Shown here piece by piece: positions 51,649-62,059 of a stretch of DNA of 64,000 bases. A program made the position numbers and the translations under genes. The DNA is from Methanomethylovorans hollandica DSM 15978 (GTDB lineage Archaea; Halobacteriota; Methanosarcinia; Methanosarcinales; Methanosarcinaceae), in NCBI RefSeq assembly GCF_000328665.1, contig NC_019977.1, forward strand, positions 1,852,011 through 1,916,010. The letters run 5' to 3'. The notes below the pieces were generated by a model. That model saw only the letters and a program-made list of their open reading frames with translations, did no database searches and was not told the origin of the DNA. Each line of letters starts with the position of its first letter. Position 1 is the stretch's first letter.

Positions 51649-52884
51649 ATGCAAATCATGCGTGATCATCCCACACTTTGGATAAAGGGCAATACTTCAG
51701 CTTCTCTCAAAGGCAAAACAATAGTACTTGCAGTGACCGGTAGCATCGCAGCCGTACGCACTGTGGAGCTTGCCCGTGAATTGATCCGCAGAGGTGCTGA
51801 TGTATATGCTGTCATGAGCGAGGCTGCCTCATGGATACTTAATCCTATGGCTCTGCACTATGCTACCGGCCATGAAGTGATGACCCGGATTACCGGAGCT
51901 GTAGAACATGTGGAATTCTGCGGTATGAGCGGTAAAGCTGACCTGTTGCTCATAGCCCCCGCAACAGCCAACACCATTGGAAAAATAGCATCGGGAATAG
52001 ATGATACGCCTGTTACGACATTCGCCACTACGGCCATTGGATCAAATATACCTGTAATGATAGTGCCTGCTATGCATGAAGCTATGTATAACCATCCAGC
52101 AGTGGCTGAAAATATAGAGATGATCAAATGTTGGGGCGTAGGGTTCATTGGACCTGACATAAAGGAAGGCATTGCCAAAATAGCCTCTAATGAAGACATA
52201 GTACTGCAGGTGGAAAGACAATTAGGCAGCAAAGAGCTTGCCGGCAGAAGACTTCTCATAACCAGTGGTTCCACAGCAGAACCCATTGATCCGATCCGAA
52301 TACTTACCAACAGAGCATCGGGAAAGACAGGAGTAGAACTTGCTCTGGAAGCTTATCGGCGTTGTGCGGAAGTGACCATAGTACACCGCAACAGAATAGG
52401 ATGTGCAGGTATCAAGGAGATATATGCTGAAAGCGCCTCTCAGATGACAGAAGCCGTTCTTGAAGAACTTGCCTACGGTTGTGATATACTAATCAGTGCT
52501 GCAGCGATAGCTGATTATACCCTTAACTCGGCAGATACGAAAATAAAATCAGGCGGGGAACTTACCCTGCACCTGAAACCGGTGGCCAAGCTTATAAACA
52601 AAGCAAGGGACGAATATCCTGACTTGCTCATTGCAGGCTTCAAAGCTGAAACAGGAACCAGTTTGGACGAGCTTCTTGAAAGAGCAATGCACACCCTTGA
52701 AACTTCAAAGCTCAATATGATAGTTGCAAACGAGGTAGGAAGCAGGGGTATCGGTACAGATGACAATGAAGTATATATCCTTACTCCAGAAGATACCGGC
52801 TACATCCACATAATAGGATCAAAAAGAGTGATAGCTTCTGCATTGCTGGATGAACTGAGCCACTTGCTAATATCAAGGAAGTAA
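51649..52884 (+). CDS. coaBC: Bifunctional CoaBC (PPC decarboxylase / PPC synthetase)
   Basis: Joins cysteine to 4'-phosphopantothenate and decarboxylates the product to 4'-phosphopantetheine. It is 411 aa. The N-terminal flavin decarboxylase domain (about 20-200) has VLAVTGSIAAVRTVELAREL, VEHVEFCGMSGKADLLLIAP and the PAMHEAMYNHPAVAENI active-site segment. The C-terminal synthetase domain (about 215-411) has LLITSGSTAEPIDPIRILTN, RASGKTGVELALEA and SAAAIADYTL. The first ATG is 51649; ATG 51658 is a close alternative. It is first of the CoA gene group. Confidence 0.94.
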   Translation: MQIMRDHPTLWIKGNTSASLKGKTIVLAVTGSIAAVRTVELARELIRRGADVYAVMSEAASWILNPMALHYATGHEVMTRITGAVEHVEFCGMSGKADLLLIAPATANTIGKIASGIDDTPVTTFATTAIGSNIPVMIVPAMHEAMYNHPAVAENIEMIKCWGVGFIGPDIKEGIAKIASNEDIVLQVERQLGSKELAGRRLLITSGSTAEPIDPIRILTNRASGKTGVELALEAYRRCAEVTIVHRNRIGCAGIKEIYAESASQMTEAVLEELAYGCDILISAAAIADYTLNSADTKIKSGGELTLHLKPVAKLINKARDEYPDLLIAGFKAETGTSLDELLERAMHTLETSKLNMIVANEVGSRGIGTDDNEVYILTPEDTGYIHIIGSKRVIASALLDELSHLLISRK

Positions 52885-52889
52885 CCGAC

Positions 52890-53771
52890 ATGCAAGAAAG
52901 AAAATGGTCTGCGAAGGCTTTCGCTCCTGCACATATAACCGGCTTTTTTTGTATACACGACCATGAGGACAAGCGCAAAAAAGGGTCCACAGGTTGTGGC
53001 ATTGTCCTTGACAGGGGGGCAGTCACCACTGCGACCTACACAGAAGAGCTTGAAGATACCCTGATATTCCTTAACGGCAAGCAGGTAGACGGCAACACTA
53101 CGAGGACTGTTGTGAACATGCTTACAGATATACCCCTGCTCGTGGAAAGCGTGACGAACATGCCTATTGGATGCGGGTTTGGAGCATCTGGTGCCGGTGC
53201 CCTCAGTACGGCTTATGCAGTGAACGATGTATTATCACTAAACCTTACATCATCCGAAATAATTGAAACTGCACATGTGGCAGAGGTTGTAAACAGGAGT
53301 GGTCTTGGCGATGTGATAGCACAATCCTATGGAGGAGTTGTTATCCGTACCGCGCCAGGAGCACCGCAATACGGAGATGTGGACTGGATCCCTGCCGCAG
53401 GAAAAGAAGTGCTCTGTCTGGCACTTGGAGAGCTCGGCACAAGTTCTATCATATCAGACCCTGATCTTGCCTGGCGCATAAATTCGATGGGAAAAGGTTC
53501 AATGAAAAGGCTCATGAAATCACCTACTTTTGAGACTTTCATGCAATGCTCCCAGGATTTTGCCTTCGGTACAGGACTGGCATCCAATATAGTAACAGAT
53601 ATAATAGAAGCTGTAGGATCTGCAGGGGGCATAGCTTCCCAGGCTATGCTGGGTGAATCTGTTTTTGTAACGGTGGGCCCTGATAGAAGAGAAGCGGTGA
53701 TAGAAGCACTCTCCGAATTTGGGGAGCCTTCAGCATATTATCTCAACAACTGCAGAGCAGGTCTTTTGTGA
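52890..53771 (+). CDS. Pantoate kinase
   Basis: Archaeal GHMP-family kinase making 4-phosphopantoate, which replaces the bacterial order of pantothenate synthesis. It is 293 aa. Features are the start AKAFAPAHITGFFCIHD, the ATP-binding glycine-rich loop PIGCGFGASGAGALSTAYAV, and a later GSAGGIASQAMLGESVF. It starts five bases after coaBC and precedes phosphopantothenate synthetase, so the three CoA steps are encoded together. Its cosubstrate enzyme PanB/PanE is not in the window. Confidence 0.93.
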   Translation: MQERKWSAKAFAPAHITGFFCIHDHEDKRKKGSTGCGIVLDRGAVTTATYTEELEDTLIFLNGKQVDGNTTRTVVNMLTDIPLLVESVTNMPIGCGFGASGAGALSTAYAVNDVLSLNLTSSEIIETAHVAEVVNRSGLGDVIAQSYGGVVIRTAPGAPQYGDVDWIPAAGKEVLCLALGELGTSSIISDPDLAWRINSMGKGSMKRLMKSPTFETFMQCSQDFAFGTGLASNIVTDIIEAVGSAGGIASQAMLGESVFVTVGPDRREAVIEALSEFGEPSAYYLNNCRAGLL

Positions 53772-53868
53772 CAAAAGACCTATTTAACATGTTGTTGCAT
53801 TAAACTCTCAGGCAAATATTATCGAATTAATCTAAAAGGAAGGAATATGGAAAGGGAGACAGAAGATC

Positions 53869-54639
53869 GTGACACATATCCCTGAAGATCATCCAAGATA
53901 TGCATCCCTGATAACCAGGGAAAAGATAGTAGAAGGTGTACAGGTAGGTATCACCAGCCAGCAAGGTCTTGTGGCACAGGGCAGGGGCGAAGCCTTTGAT
54001 TATCTTATCGGTGAACGCACAATAGAGTCTGCTGTAATAGCAGAACGTGTGGCAGTAGCTTATTTGCTCACTGCTGAAAGACCGGTGATATCCATTAATG
54101 GGAACACTGCTGCCCTTGTACCAGGCAGCCTGGTGTCGCTGGCAGATGTATCAGAAGCAGAAATGGAAGTGAATCTGTTCCACCGCAGTGACGCGAGGGT
54201 CCACAGGATAATCGAACATCTGAAGGCACACGGAGCAGGAAATGTACTTGGTGCAAAAGGTGATGCACGACTTGACCTATCACATGACAGGGCTATAGTC
54301 GATCAGGAAGGTATATACGGAGCAGACGTGGTACTCGTACCTCTGGAAGATGGAGACAGGTGCCAGAAACTGGTGGAAATGGGCAAGGTGGTCATAGCTG
54401 TGGACCTGAACCCTCTGTCCAGAACTTCCCTGTCTGCAACTGTGACGATCGTCGATAACGTGACCAGAGCATTAGAGAACATGGTCTATTTCACAAAGGA
54501 AATGAAAAAGGATAATAAAGAACAACTCCGGGGGATCATTGATTCGTACGACAACCGGAAAGTGCTTGCTGATGCAATGTATGCCATCCAGGAAAATCTT
54601 AAGAACCAGGCTGCTCGCGAGGGAATCGAATGGATCTGA
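53869..54639 (+). CDS. 4-phosphopantoate-beta-alanine ligase (phosphopantothenate synthetase)
   Basis: Condenses 4-phosphopantoate with beta-alanine using ATP; specific to archaea. It is 256 aa from GTG 53869. Family motifs include HPRYASLITREKIVEGVQVG, GRGEAFDYLIGERT, LFHRSDARVHRIIEHL, VLGAKGDARLDLSHDRA and AVDLNPLSRTSL. The 97-bp gap after pantoate kinase contains an A/T-rich stretch (aatattatcgaattaat) that may be a promoter. Its last codons overlap the ATG of the HD-domain gene by 10 bases. Confidence 0.94.
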   Translation: MTHIPEDHPRYASLITREKIVEGVQVGITSQQGLVAQGRGEAFDYLIGERTIESAVIAERVAVAYLLTAERPVISINGNTAALVPGSLVSLADVSEAEMEVNLFHRSDARVHRIIEHLKAHGAGNVLGAKGDARLDLSHDRAIVDQEGIYGADVVLVPLEDGDRCQKLVEMGKVVIAVDLNPLSRTSLSATVTIVDNVTRALENMVYFTKEMKKDNKEQLRGIIDSYDNRKVLADAMYAIQENLKNQAAREGIEWI

Positions 54640-55271
54640 TTGATCAGACTAGAGAATACGTATCAGAAGTACTCGCAGATGAGCCTAGTAGTCATGACAT
54701 GCATCACATCGAGCGCGTAGAGAAGGTATGTATGCGCATAAGGGAAAAAGAAGGCGGTGATGAACAGGTGCTGCGCCTTGCTGCACTGCTTCATGATGTG
54801 GGTATTGTGAAAGAGCATCAGGAGGGAGGAGACCACGCGCAGTACAGTGCTGAGATAGCACAGGAATTCCTCACTGTCGCTGATGCTGATAAAGATCTTA
54901 TAGAACATGTGACGGCTTGTATCCGGTCACACCGGTTCAGCCGCAGGCTTGAGGCTCAAACACTGGAAGCAAAGATATTGCAGGATGCTGATAGAATAGA
55001 TGCACTTGGTGCTGTTGGCATTTTCAGATCTCTGGTTTCCATGGGTGCTTTGCGTGTCCTGAGGTTAAGCATCGGAACTATTAAGGAAACTTCGATGAAC
55101 GCTTATAATGATGAACCTCTTGAAGGTTTCTATGAGTATATGGAAAAGAAGCCTTTCAAAATACTGGAAAGACTTAACACTGGCACTGCCAGAAAAATAG
55201 CAGAAGAGAGGCTAAAGATTATGCATGCATATCTTGATGCTCTAAAAGAAGAGACCTGCTACATCGAGTGA
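54630..55271 (+). CDS. HD-domain metal-dependent phosphohydrolase
   Basis: A 213-aa HD-superfamily protein. Metal ligands are His-rich: SSHDMHHIERVEKV, LAALLHDVGIVKEH with the eponymous HD pair, IRSHRFSRR and KILQDADRIDALG. It resembles YpgQ/YedJ-type small-molecule or nucleotide phosphohydrolases; the substrate is unknown. The ATG lies within the end of phosphopantothenate synthetase, and the stop overlaps the frame of the SAH deaminase, so it links the CoA and SAM-recycling groups in one possible transcript. Confidence 0.87.
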   Translation: MDLIDQTREYVSEVLADEPSSHDMHHIERVEKVCMRIREKEGGDEQVLRLAALLHDVGIVKEHQEGGDHAQYSAEIAQEFLTVADADKDLIEHVTACIRSHRFSRRLEAQTLEAKILQDADRIDALGAVGIFRSLVSMGALRVLRLSIGTIKETSMNAYNDEPLEGFYEYMEKKPFKILERLNTGTARKIAEERLKIMHAYLDALKEETCYIE

Positions 55272-55276
55272 TAAAA

Positions 55277-56578
55277 ATGGCTGACATGATCATAACGAAC
55301 GGGCATATCCTTACAATGGAGCCCGGCAAGGAACGCGAGTTCAGTAAAGGAATGGTGGTTATAGATGAAGGCATCATCACGGAAGTCAGAGAAAAAACGC
55401 AGGAGACTGCAGATATTATAGTGGATGCACAGGGAGGCATTGTTATGCCTGGTCTTGTGAACACACACACTCATGCTGCAATGACACTTTTCAGAGGATA
55501 TGCAGATGATCTGCCCCTTTCCCAGTGGCTTCAGCAGCACATCTGGCCTGCAGAAGCAAAACTTACTGATAATGATATATATAATGGGACTCTGCTTGCA
55601 TGCCTTGAGATGATCAAAAGCGGCACCACTTGCTTCAATGATATGTACTTCCATATGGATGAAACGGCAAAAGCGGTAGAAAAAGCCGGAATAAGGGCTG
55701 CTCTGTCCTATGGAATGATAGAGTTTGGAAATAAGGATAAAGCAGATGCGGAATTGAAGGAGGGAAGCAGGTTCGTGCAGAGGTGGCATGGCAAGGCAGA
55801 TGGCAGGATCACAGCAATGTATGGACCACATGCACCTAATACCTGTTCCAGGGAATTCCTTCAAAGAGTTAAGGATAAAGCGAGAGAGGATGGTGTGAAG
55901 GTACATATCCATGTGCTGGAAACAGAGACTGAACTAAAAGAGATGAAAGAGAAGTATGGCATGTGCTCCATACACATGCTGAATAACATTGACTTCTTTG
56001 ATAGCGATGTTATCGCCGCTCACTGTGTGTGGCTGTCTGATGGAGATATTAAGATACTGGCAGAGAAGGGAGTCAATATATCCCATAATCCTGTGAGCAA
56101 CATGAAGCTTGCATCCGGCATTGCACCTGTGGAGAAGCTTCTGAAAAGTGGAGCAAACGTGTGCCTGGGAACCGATGGATGCGCCTCTAACAATAACCTG
56201 GATATGTTTGAGGAAATGAAAATAGCAGCATTACTGCAGAAGGTCAGCACCATGGACCCTACGGCACTACCTGCAAAAGAAGTGCTGAAAATGGCAACTG
56301 TCAACGGTGCCAAAGCACTGGGGATCAATGCAGGTATGATAAGAAAAGGAGCACTTGCAGATATAATAATAGTTGACAGGAACAAAGCCCATATGAGACC
56401 ATTCTATGATGCTGCCTCTCATTTGGTATACAGTGCCAACGGGCAAGATGTGATGACAAGCATTGTCAATGGCAAATTACTAATGCAGGATTATGAAGTG
56501 CTTTGTATGGATGAGATGAAAATAATAGAGCAGGCAAGTGTGGCTGCAGAGGATCTTATACAAAGAGTAAATGAATAA
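55277..56578 (+). CDS. dadD: SAH/5'-deoxyadenosine deaminase (DadD-type amidohydrolase)
   Basis: Zinc amidohydrolase removing the amino group of S-adenosylhomocysteine, 5'-deoxyadenosine or methylthioadenosine. I use ATG 55277 ([17 protein letters not shown]), 433 aa; a GTG at 55268 overlaps the previous stop. Metal and substrate motifs are [39 protein letters not shown] and [19 protein letters not shown]. The next gene encodes the hydrolase for the expected product S-inosylhomocysteine. 5'-deoxyadenosine from radical SAM enzymes is another likely substrate. Confidence 0.92.
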   Translation: MADMIITNGHILTMEPGKEREFSKGMVVIDEGIITEVREKTQETADIIVDAQGGIVMPGLVNTHTHAAMTLFRGYADDLPLSQWLQQHIWPAEAKLTDNDIYNGTLLACLEMIKSGTTCFNDMYFHMDETAKAVEKAGIRAALSYGMIEFGNKDKADAELKEGSRFVQRWHGKADGRITAMYGPHAPNTCSREFLQRVKDKAREDGVKVHIHVLETETELKEMKEKYGMCSIHMLNNIDFFDSDVIAAHCVWLSDGDIKILAEKGVNISHNPVSNMKLASGIAPVEKLLKSGANVCLGTDGCASNNNLDMFEEMKIAALLQKVSTMDPTALPAKEVLKMATVNGAKALGINAGMIRKGALADIIIVDRNKAHMRPFYDAASHLVYSANGQDVMTSIVNGKLLMQDYEVLCMDEMKIIEQASVAAEDLIQRVNE

Positions 56579-56613
56579 AATTTTTATCAAATTTGTTTTT
56601 TGGAGATATTAAC

Positions 56614-57849
56614 ATGCACAAAAAAGAACTTATAGAATACGGCGATCAGAAAATAGAATGGGCTCGTGCTCATATGCCGGTGTTGGAAATAATAAGAAAG
56701 AGTTTCGAGAAAGAAAAACCTCTGGAAGGACGTAGGATCGCAATGGCCCTGCATGTGGAGGCAAAGACTGCAGTGCTTGTGGAAACACTGGCTGTAGGGG
56801 GTGCAGAAGTAGCGATCACAGGATGCAACCCTTTAAGCACGCAGGATGATGTATCTGCTGCGCTGTGCACACGAGACAATATCAGCTCATGTGCAAAATA
56901 TGAATGCAGCAATGAAGAATATTATGCTGCGATGGATAAAGTACTCGCAATAGAACCTGATATTACAATAGATGATGGTGCAGATCTCATATTCAAGCTG
57001 CACACAGAAAGACAGGAATTGCTACCCAATATACTGGGAGGATGCGAGGAAACCACTACAGGCATACACAGGCTGAAAGCTATGGAAAAAGACGGAGCCT
57101 TGAAAATGCCGGTTATGGCTGTCAACGATGCTATGACAAAGTTCATGTTCGACAACAGATATGGGACCGGACAATCATCCTGGGATGGGATAATGCGGAC
57201 CACGAACCTGCTGGTGGCAGGCAAGAACGTTGTTGTAGGAGGCTACGGATGGTGCGGCAAGGGAGTTGCCATGCGTGCAAAAGGCCTTGGAGCTAATGTG
57301 ATAGTCACAGAGATAGACCCGATACGCGCCCTTGAGGCAAAGATGGATGGCAATCTGGTGATGCCCATGAAAGAAGCGGCAAAGATAGGTGATATCTTTG
57401 TGACGACTACAGGGAACCGTGATATCATAACCAGGGAACATTTTGAAGTAATAAAGGACGGGGCTATCCTTTCCAACTCGGGCCATTTCAATGTTGAGAT
57501 CGACCTGGAGAATCTGGAGGATATGGCAAAAGGCGTGCGTACTGTGCGCAAGAACATAAAAGAATATGATCTTGGCAGCAGGAAAGTGTATGTACTTGCA
57601 GATGGCAGACTGGTGAACCTGGCTGCAGGCGATGGACATCCTGCCGAAGTAATGGATATGAGCTTTGCTAACCAGGCCCTCTGTGTGAGACACATAGCAG
57701 AGAATAAGCTTGCCAACGGAGTACATGCTGTACCCAAAGAGATCGATATGCATGTAGCCGAACTGAAACTCATGTCAATGGGGGTCGCTATCGACTCACT
57801 GAGCGAGGCACAATGCGAATACATGTGTGGATGGAAGTCTGGAACTTAA
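56614..57849 (+). CDS. ahcY: S-adenosyl/S-inosyl-homocysteine hydrolase
   Basis: NAD-dependent hydrolase releasing homocysteine. The frame opens at 56593, but ATG 56614 ([20 protein letters not shown]) follows the Shine-Dalgarno ggagat. The product is 411 aa. Features are [62 protein letters not shown] and the Rossmann [19 protein letters not shown]. Its pairing with the deaminase gene makes S-inosylhomocysteine the likely physiological substrate, as shown for the methanogen enzyme MJ1388. A long hairpin follows at 57968-58002. Confidence 0.93.
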   Translation: MHKKELIEYGDQKIEWARAHMPVLEIIRKSFEKEKPLEGRRIAMALHVEAKTAVLVETLAVGGAEVAITGCNPLSTQDDVSAALCTRDNISSCAKYECSNEEYYAAMDKVLAIEPDITIDDGADLIFKLHTERQELLPNILGGCEETTTGIHRLKAMEKDGALKMPVMAVNDAMTKFMFDNRYGTGQSSWDGIMRTTNLLVAGKNVVVGGYGWCGKGVAMRAKGLGANVIVTEIDPIRALEAKMDGNLVMPMKEAAKIGDIFVTTTGNRDIITREHFEVIKDGAILSNSGHFNVEIDLENLEDMAKGVRTVRKNIKEYDLGSRKVYVLADGRLVNLAAGDGHPAEVMDMSFANQALCVRHIAENKLANGVHAVPKEIDMHVAELKLMSMGVAIDSLSEAQCEYMCGWKSGT

Positions 57850-57967
57850 AGTAATTACTACAACATGCTGCTGAAAGGAAAAAGGTTACCGAAATAGTTT
57901 AGAGAGGAGAAAGGAATAGAAATAAGTAATGAAACAAACATGAGTAACGCCTGGAATGTTCTTTAAT

Positions 57968-58002
57968 GGTTTGGGATATTGACAGAATATCCATCCCAAA
58001 CC
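57968..58002 (+). terminator. Long hairpin after ahcY
   Basis: GGTTTGG (57968-57974) pairs with CCAAACC (57996-58002), and GATATT (57975-57980) pairs with AATATC (57986-57991), around a GACAG loop with a four-base bulge. It lies 118 bp beyond the ahcY stop and before the tRNA-Lys promoter. Confidence 0.6.
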
Positions 58003-58028
58003 TGTTTAGTCCTGTTGTGTGCCTGCGA

Positions 58029-58040
58029 AATGTATATATA
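58029..58040 (+). promoter_or_regulatory. TATA box for tRNA-Lys
   Basis: The sequence atgtatatatag is an excellent TATA match. Initiation near 58060 would make a pre-tRNA leader of about 50 nt. Confidence 0.5.
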
Positions 58041-58112
58041 GAATAAATACGTCTTGGGGGTCTACACCGAACTGATGCGAAAGTGAAAGGCAAAAGGACA
58101 TGCAAACAAGAT

Positions 58113-58189
58113 GGGCTCGTAGCTCAGTCAGGCAGAGCGTCTGGCTTTTAACCAGACGGCCTAGGGTTCAAATCCCTACGAGCCCGCCA
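58113..58189 (+). tRNA. tRNA-Lys(UUU)
   Basis: The cloverleaf is complete. Acceptor GGGCTCG (58113-58119) pairs with CGAGCCC, discriminator G, and CCA is encoded (58187-58189). The D-arm is AGCTCAGTCAGGCAGAGC. The anticodon stem TCTGG/CCAGA holds loop CTTTTAA with anticodon TTT at 58147-58149. The T-arm is TAGGGTTCAAATCCCTA. No intron. It lies between ahcY and the RNA polymerase operon. Confidence 0.97.
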
Positions 58190-58263
58190 TGAAAACCATG
58201 GAGTTATAGTACATGTTTTTTGCCAATTAATCCACGTGCACATTTTTTGAGGGAGGAGAAAAT

Positions 58264-58500
58264 TTGAATAAGTTCAACCTGCTCGACAATGAACTGATCC
58301 CAAAACATGAGATATTGGGTGAGGATGAGTTGAAATCTGTTCTAAAACGCTACAAGATAGAGAGAGAACAATTCCCAAAGATAAAAATCAATGATCCTGT
58401 AGTGCAAGAAATTGGCGCATCGGTCGGAGATGTTGTTAAGATAACCAGGAATAGCCAGACGGCCGGACAGGCACTTTATTACAGACTTGTAATAGAGTGA
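58264..58500 (+). CDS. rpoH: RNA polymerase subunit H (Rpo5)
   Basis: Subunit homologous to the C-terminal part of eukaryotic Rpb5, near the downstream DNA jaw. It is 78 aa from TTG 58264 with a strong gggaggagaa just upstream. Family marks are LIPKHEILGEDELKSVLKRY, FPKIKINDPVVQEIGA and GDVVKITRNSQTAGQALYY. It is first in the conserved order H, B'', B', A'. A TATA-like agttatagtac (58202-58212) lies upstream, just after tRNA-Lys. Confidence 0.95.
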   Translation: MNKFNLLDNELIPKHEILGEDELKSVLKRYKIEREQFPKIKINDPVVQEIGASVGDVVKITRNSQTAGQALYYRLVIE

Positions 58501-58522
58501 GAAAACATCAAATGAGAGCATT

Positions 58523-58555
58523 TTCTTTTTATATCACAACTGTATCGTGGTTGTG
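58523..58555 (+). promoter_or_regulatory. Possible internal promoter and hairpin between rpoH and rpoB''
   Basis: The sequence tctttttatatcac resembles a TATA element and would start transcripts near 58556. CACAAC (58535-58540) pairs with GTTGTG (58550-58555). Either separate expression of the large subunits or a processing site is possible. Confidence 0.35.
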
Positions 58556-58623
58556 CTACATAATGTTTTTCATACCTTTCTATCAATCAATTAGGTGTAA
58601 TCATCATTTAAGAGGGCAGTAAA

Positions 58624-60240
58624 GTGTCAGAGGCATATTTTACCAGGGACAAAATAGTTCAGCACCATATCGACTCTTATAATAAATTCCTTGAAAGTGG
58701 TCTACAGAATATTATTAACGAACAAGGAATAATTGAGACCGATATAGAAGACGTATATATTAAACTAGGGAACATCAGAGTGGAGAAGCCTGTAGTAAAA
58801 GAAGCGGATGGAGCTATTGAAAAGTTATATCCGAACGAAGGAAGATTGCGCAATCTTTCCTATTCAGCTCCCATATTCCTGCAGATGAGCGTAGTGCAGG
58901 GGGAAGAAGAATCTGAACCTGTGGAAGCAAAGATCGGGCAATTACCCGTAATGATAAAATCCTCAATATGCAACCTTGTGGAACTCAATGAAAAAGAAAT
59001 GATAGATTATGGCGAGGACCCACTTGATCCCGGAGGATATTTCATAGTGAACGGTACCGAAAGGGTTGTTATGACCCTTGAAGACCTCGCCCCTAACAAA
59101 ATACTGACGGAGTATGGCGAGAGATATGGCGACATGATAGAAGTTGCCAAGGTATTCTCCCAAAGAAGAGGCTATAGAGCTCTCGTAGTAGTGGAAAGAG
59201 GACGCAAATCCCTACTGGAAGTATCTTTCCCATCGATATCAGGCCGCATCAATTTTATAACTTTAATGAGAGCATTGGGAGTGGAAACTGACCAGGATCT
59301 TGTAAATACAGTGTCAAGCGACCCTGAGATCATGAAATTCATGCTCGAAAACTTGGAAGAGGCAGAAGTAGCCACTACCCGTGAAGCCATTGAAAAGATA
59401 GGCACAAGGGTTGCGGCAGGTCAGGCCCGTGATTACCAGATGAAACGTGCAAACTATGTAATGGATAGATATTTGCTGCCTCACCTTGGAAATGAACCTA
59501 AGGACAGGTTCGCAAAGGCATATTTCATTGGAAGGATGGCTGAATCCTGCTTTGAACTTGCCCTTGGGAAGCGTTCCGAAGATGATAAGGACCACTATTC
59601 CAACAAAAGGCTAAAGCTGACAGGTGATCTGATGGAAGACCTTTTCAGAGTAGCGTTCAATCGCCTGGCCAGAGATGTAAAATACCAGCTGGAAAGAGCT
59701 AATATGAGGAACCGTGAGTTGAACGTGGTAACCCTTGTCAGGGCCGATGTACTTACTGACAGATTACAACATCCTCTTGCAACAGGTAACTGGGTGGGGG
59801 GCAGAACAGGTGTGTCCCAGCTTTTGGACAGAACAGATTATATTTCAACCCTTTCACACCTCAGACGTGTGATCTCCCCTCTCTCAAGAGCACAACCTCA
59901 CTTTGAGGCTCGTGATTTGCATCCCACACAATGGGGAAGATTATGCCCATCTGAAACTCCGGAAGGACCTAACTGTGGACTAGTTAAGAATTTTGCCCAA
60001 ATGGTAGAATTATCTACTGGTATTGATGATAAAAGCGTTCTTAAGAAAGTACTTCTCGATCTGGAAGTAAAACCAAATATCCCACATCATCTACTGGAAA
60101 AAGTGGTGGAATATGACACAGAACTTGAAGAGTATACTGAAGAATTTGATACAATTCCACATGAGGAAGAGAAGCCTGATTTAGGATATACCGACTATTC
60201 AGATATGGATGATGGAATGGGAGGCTTTGCAGATGACTGA
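58624..60240 (+). CDS. rpoB2: RNA polymerase subunit B'' (Rpo2N)
   Basis: N-terminal half of the second largest subunit, equivalent to the first part of bacterial beta and eukaryotic Rpb2. It is 538 aa from GTG 58624 (agagggcag upstream). Conserved segments are [55 protein letters not shown] and the fork region [20 protein letters not shown]. The split of subunit B is typical of many euryarchaea, including methanogens. The end overlaps the rpoB' start by eight bases. The C-terminus is acidic. Confidence 0.96.
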   Translation: MSEAYFTRDKIVQHHIDSYNKFLESGLQNIINEQGIIETDIEDVYIKLGNIRVEKPVVKEADGAIEKLYPNEGRLRNLSYSAPIFLQMSVVQGEEESEPVEAKIGQLPVMIKSSICNLVELNEKEMIDYGEDPLDPGGYFIVNGTERVVMTLEDLAPNKILTEYGERYGDMIEVAKVFSQRRGYRALVVVERGRKSLLEVSFPSISGRINFITLMRALGVETDQDLVNTVSSDPEIMKFMLENLEEAEVATTREAIEKIGTRVAAGQARDYQMKRANYVMDRYLLPHLGNEPKDRFAKAYFIGRMAESCFELALGKRSEDDKDHYSNKRLKLTGDLMEDLFRVAFNRLARDVKYQLERANMRNRELNVVTLVRADVLTDRLQHPLATGNWVGGRTGVSQLLDRTDYISTLSHLRRVISPLSRAQPHFEARDLHPTQWGRLCPSETPEGPNCGLVKNFAQMVELSTGIDDKSVLKKVLLDLEVKPNIPHHLLEKVVEYDTELEEYTEEFDTIPHEEEKPDLGYTDYSDMDDGMGGFADD

Positions 60241-62047
60241 AGCAAAAGTGTTTTTGGACGGGGAACTCATCGGTACCCACAGTAATCCACAGGACCTTGT
60301 GGAGAACATTCGCAAACAAAGGAGAAGTGGAGTAATATCCCGACAGGTCAATGTGACCCTTAATGAGGATATCCATGAGGTCATCATTAACTCCGATATA
60401 GGAAGGGCCAGAAGGCCATTAATAGTAGTTCGGGATGGAAAGTCTTTACTGACCGAGGATCACAAGGAGTCTCTGAAGAATAGAGAGACAACCTATGATG
60501 ATCTGGTAAAGGAAGGTGTCGTTGAATATCTGGATGCTGAAGAAGAAGAGAATGCCTTTATCGCCCTTACAGAGCCTCAGATAGTGCCAAAGAACACACA
60601 TCTTGAGATAGACCCCAGTCTTATTCTGGGGATCTGTACAGGCATGGTGCCTTACCCCGAACACAATGCATCTCCTCGTAATACCATGGGAGCAGCCATG
60701 GTAAAGCAGTGTATAGGTGTGTCCACATCCAACACAAAACTAAGACCTGATACACGTGCACACGTTCTGCACTATCCTCAGAAAGCCCTTGTAAGAACCA
60801 TGACCTGCGAGAACATTGCATTTGATGAAAGGCCTGCAGGGCAGAACTTCGTGGTGGCTGTGATGTCATTCGAAGGCCATAATATCGAAGACGCTCTGGT
60901 CTTTAACAAAGGCTCTATTGAAAGAGGTCTTGGAAGAAGCCATTTCATCCGGACGTTCGAAGGCGAGGAAAGGAGATACCCGGGAGGGCAGGAAGACAAG
61001 TTTGAGATACCTGATTCCGAGTATAGAGGAGCCCGCAGTCCTGAAGCATATTCTAATCTGGATGTGGATGGTCTTGTAAACCCTGAAACTTTGGTAGGAC
61101 CAAACGACGTCCTGATCGGTAAGACAAGTCCCCCTCGTTTCCTTGAGGAACAGTCTGATTTTGGTATTACCGTTGAACAGCGCAGAGAAAGCGCAATAAC
61201 AATGCGTTCTAATGAAAAAGGTATCGTTGACACCGTAATTCTCACAGAGTCAATAAATGGTACTCGCCTTGCAAAAGTAAAGGTAAGGGACCAGAGAATA
61301 CCTGAGATTGGAGACAAATTCGCTTCCAGACATGGACAGAAAGGAGTTATCGGCCTTATAGTACCCTACCAGGACATGCCTTTTACAGAGAATGGGATAG
61401 TTCCCGACCTTGTCATCAATCCACATGCTATCCCCTCTCGTATGACTGTGGGACATGTGCTTGAGATGATAGGTGGAAAAGTAGGTTCCATGGAAGGCAG
61501 GCGTATCGATGCAACTGTTTTTGCCGGGGAGAATGAAGAGGATCTGCGTGCAGGCCTTAAAAGACAGGGATTTGCCCATACCGGAAAAGAAGTGTTCTTC
61601 GATGGTGTCACAGGAAAGAGAATACCTGCTGATGTATTCGTAGGCGTTATCCTTTACCAGAAACTACATCATATGGTCGCCTCAAAGATACACGCCAGGT
61701 CCCGCGGGCCTGTACAGGTGCTCACACGCCAGCCAACAGAAGGCAGAGCAAGAGAGGGTGGTCTGAGGTTCGGAGAAATGGAGCGTGATGTTCTTGTTGG
61801 ACACGGGGCTGCCATGACGCTGAAGGAAAGACTGCTTGATGAATCTGACAAGGTTGTTGAACTTGTCTGCGGACACTGCGGTATGATAGCAACCTTTGAT
61901 CGCAAAAGGAACATAAGATATTGCGCAAGCTGCGGCGCTGAAACTGATATACACCCAGTAGAAATGAGCTATGCCTTCAAGCTGTTACTTGATGAGATCA
62001 AGTCGCTGGGAGTTGCACCGAGACTGAAGTTAGACGATGCTGTGTGA
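60233..62047 (+). CDS. rpoB1: RNA polymerase subunit B' (Rpo2C)
   Basis: C-terminal half of subunit B, carrying most active-site contacts. I use ATG 60233 ([16 protein letters not shown]); the frame opens at 60209 inside rpoB''. The product is 604 aa. Segments include [20 protein letters not shown], the catalytic-centre [38 protein letters not shown] and the zinc site [10 protein letters not shown] with CASCGAE. No intein interrupts it. The stop is followed by the rpoA' Shine-Dalgarno, which begins in the stop codon. Confidence 0.96.
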   Translation: MTEAKVFLDGELIGTHSNPQDLVENIRKQRRSGVISRQVNVTLNEDIHEVIINSDIGRARRPLIVVRDGKSLLTEDHKESLKNRETTYDDLVKEGVVEYLDAEEEENAFIALTEPQIVPKNTHLEIDPSLILGICTGMVPYPEHNASPRNTMGAAMVKQCIGVSTSNTKLRPDTRAHVLHYPQKALVRTMTCENIAFDERPAGQNFVVAVMSFEGHNIEDALVFNKGSIERGLGRSHFIRTFEGEERRYPGGQEDKFEIPDSEYRGARSPEAYSNLDVDGLVNPETLVGPNDVLIGKTSPPRFLEEQSDFGITVEQRRESAITMRSNEKGIVDTVILTESINGTRLAKVKVRDQRIPEIGDKFASRHGQKGVIGLIVPYQDMPFTENGIVPDLVINPHAIPSRMTVGHVLEMIGGKVGSMEGRRIDATVFAGENEEDLRAGLKRQGFAHTGKEVFFDGVTGKRIPADVFVGVILYQKLHHMVASKIHARSRGPVQVLTRQPTEGRAREGGLRFGEMERDVLVGHGAAMTLKERLLDESDKVVELVCGHCGMIATFDRKRNIRYCASCGAETDIHPVEMSYAFKLLLDEIKSLGVAPRLKLDDAV

Positions 62048-62059
62048 AGGTGATAGAAA

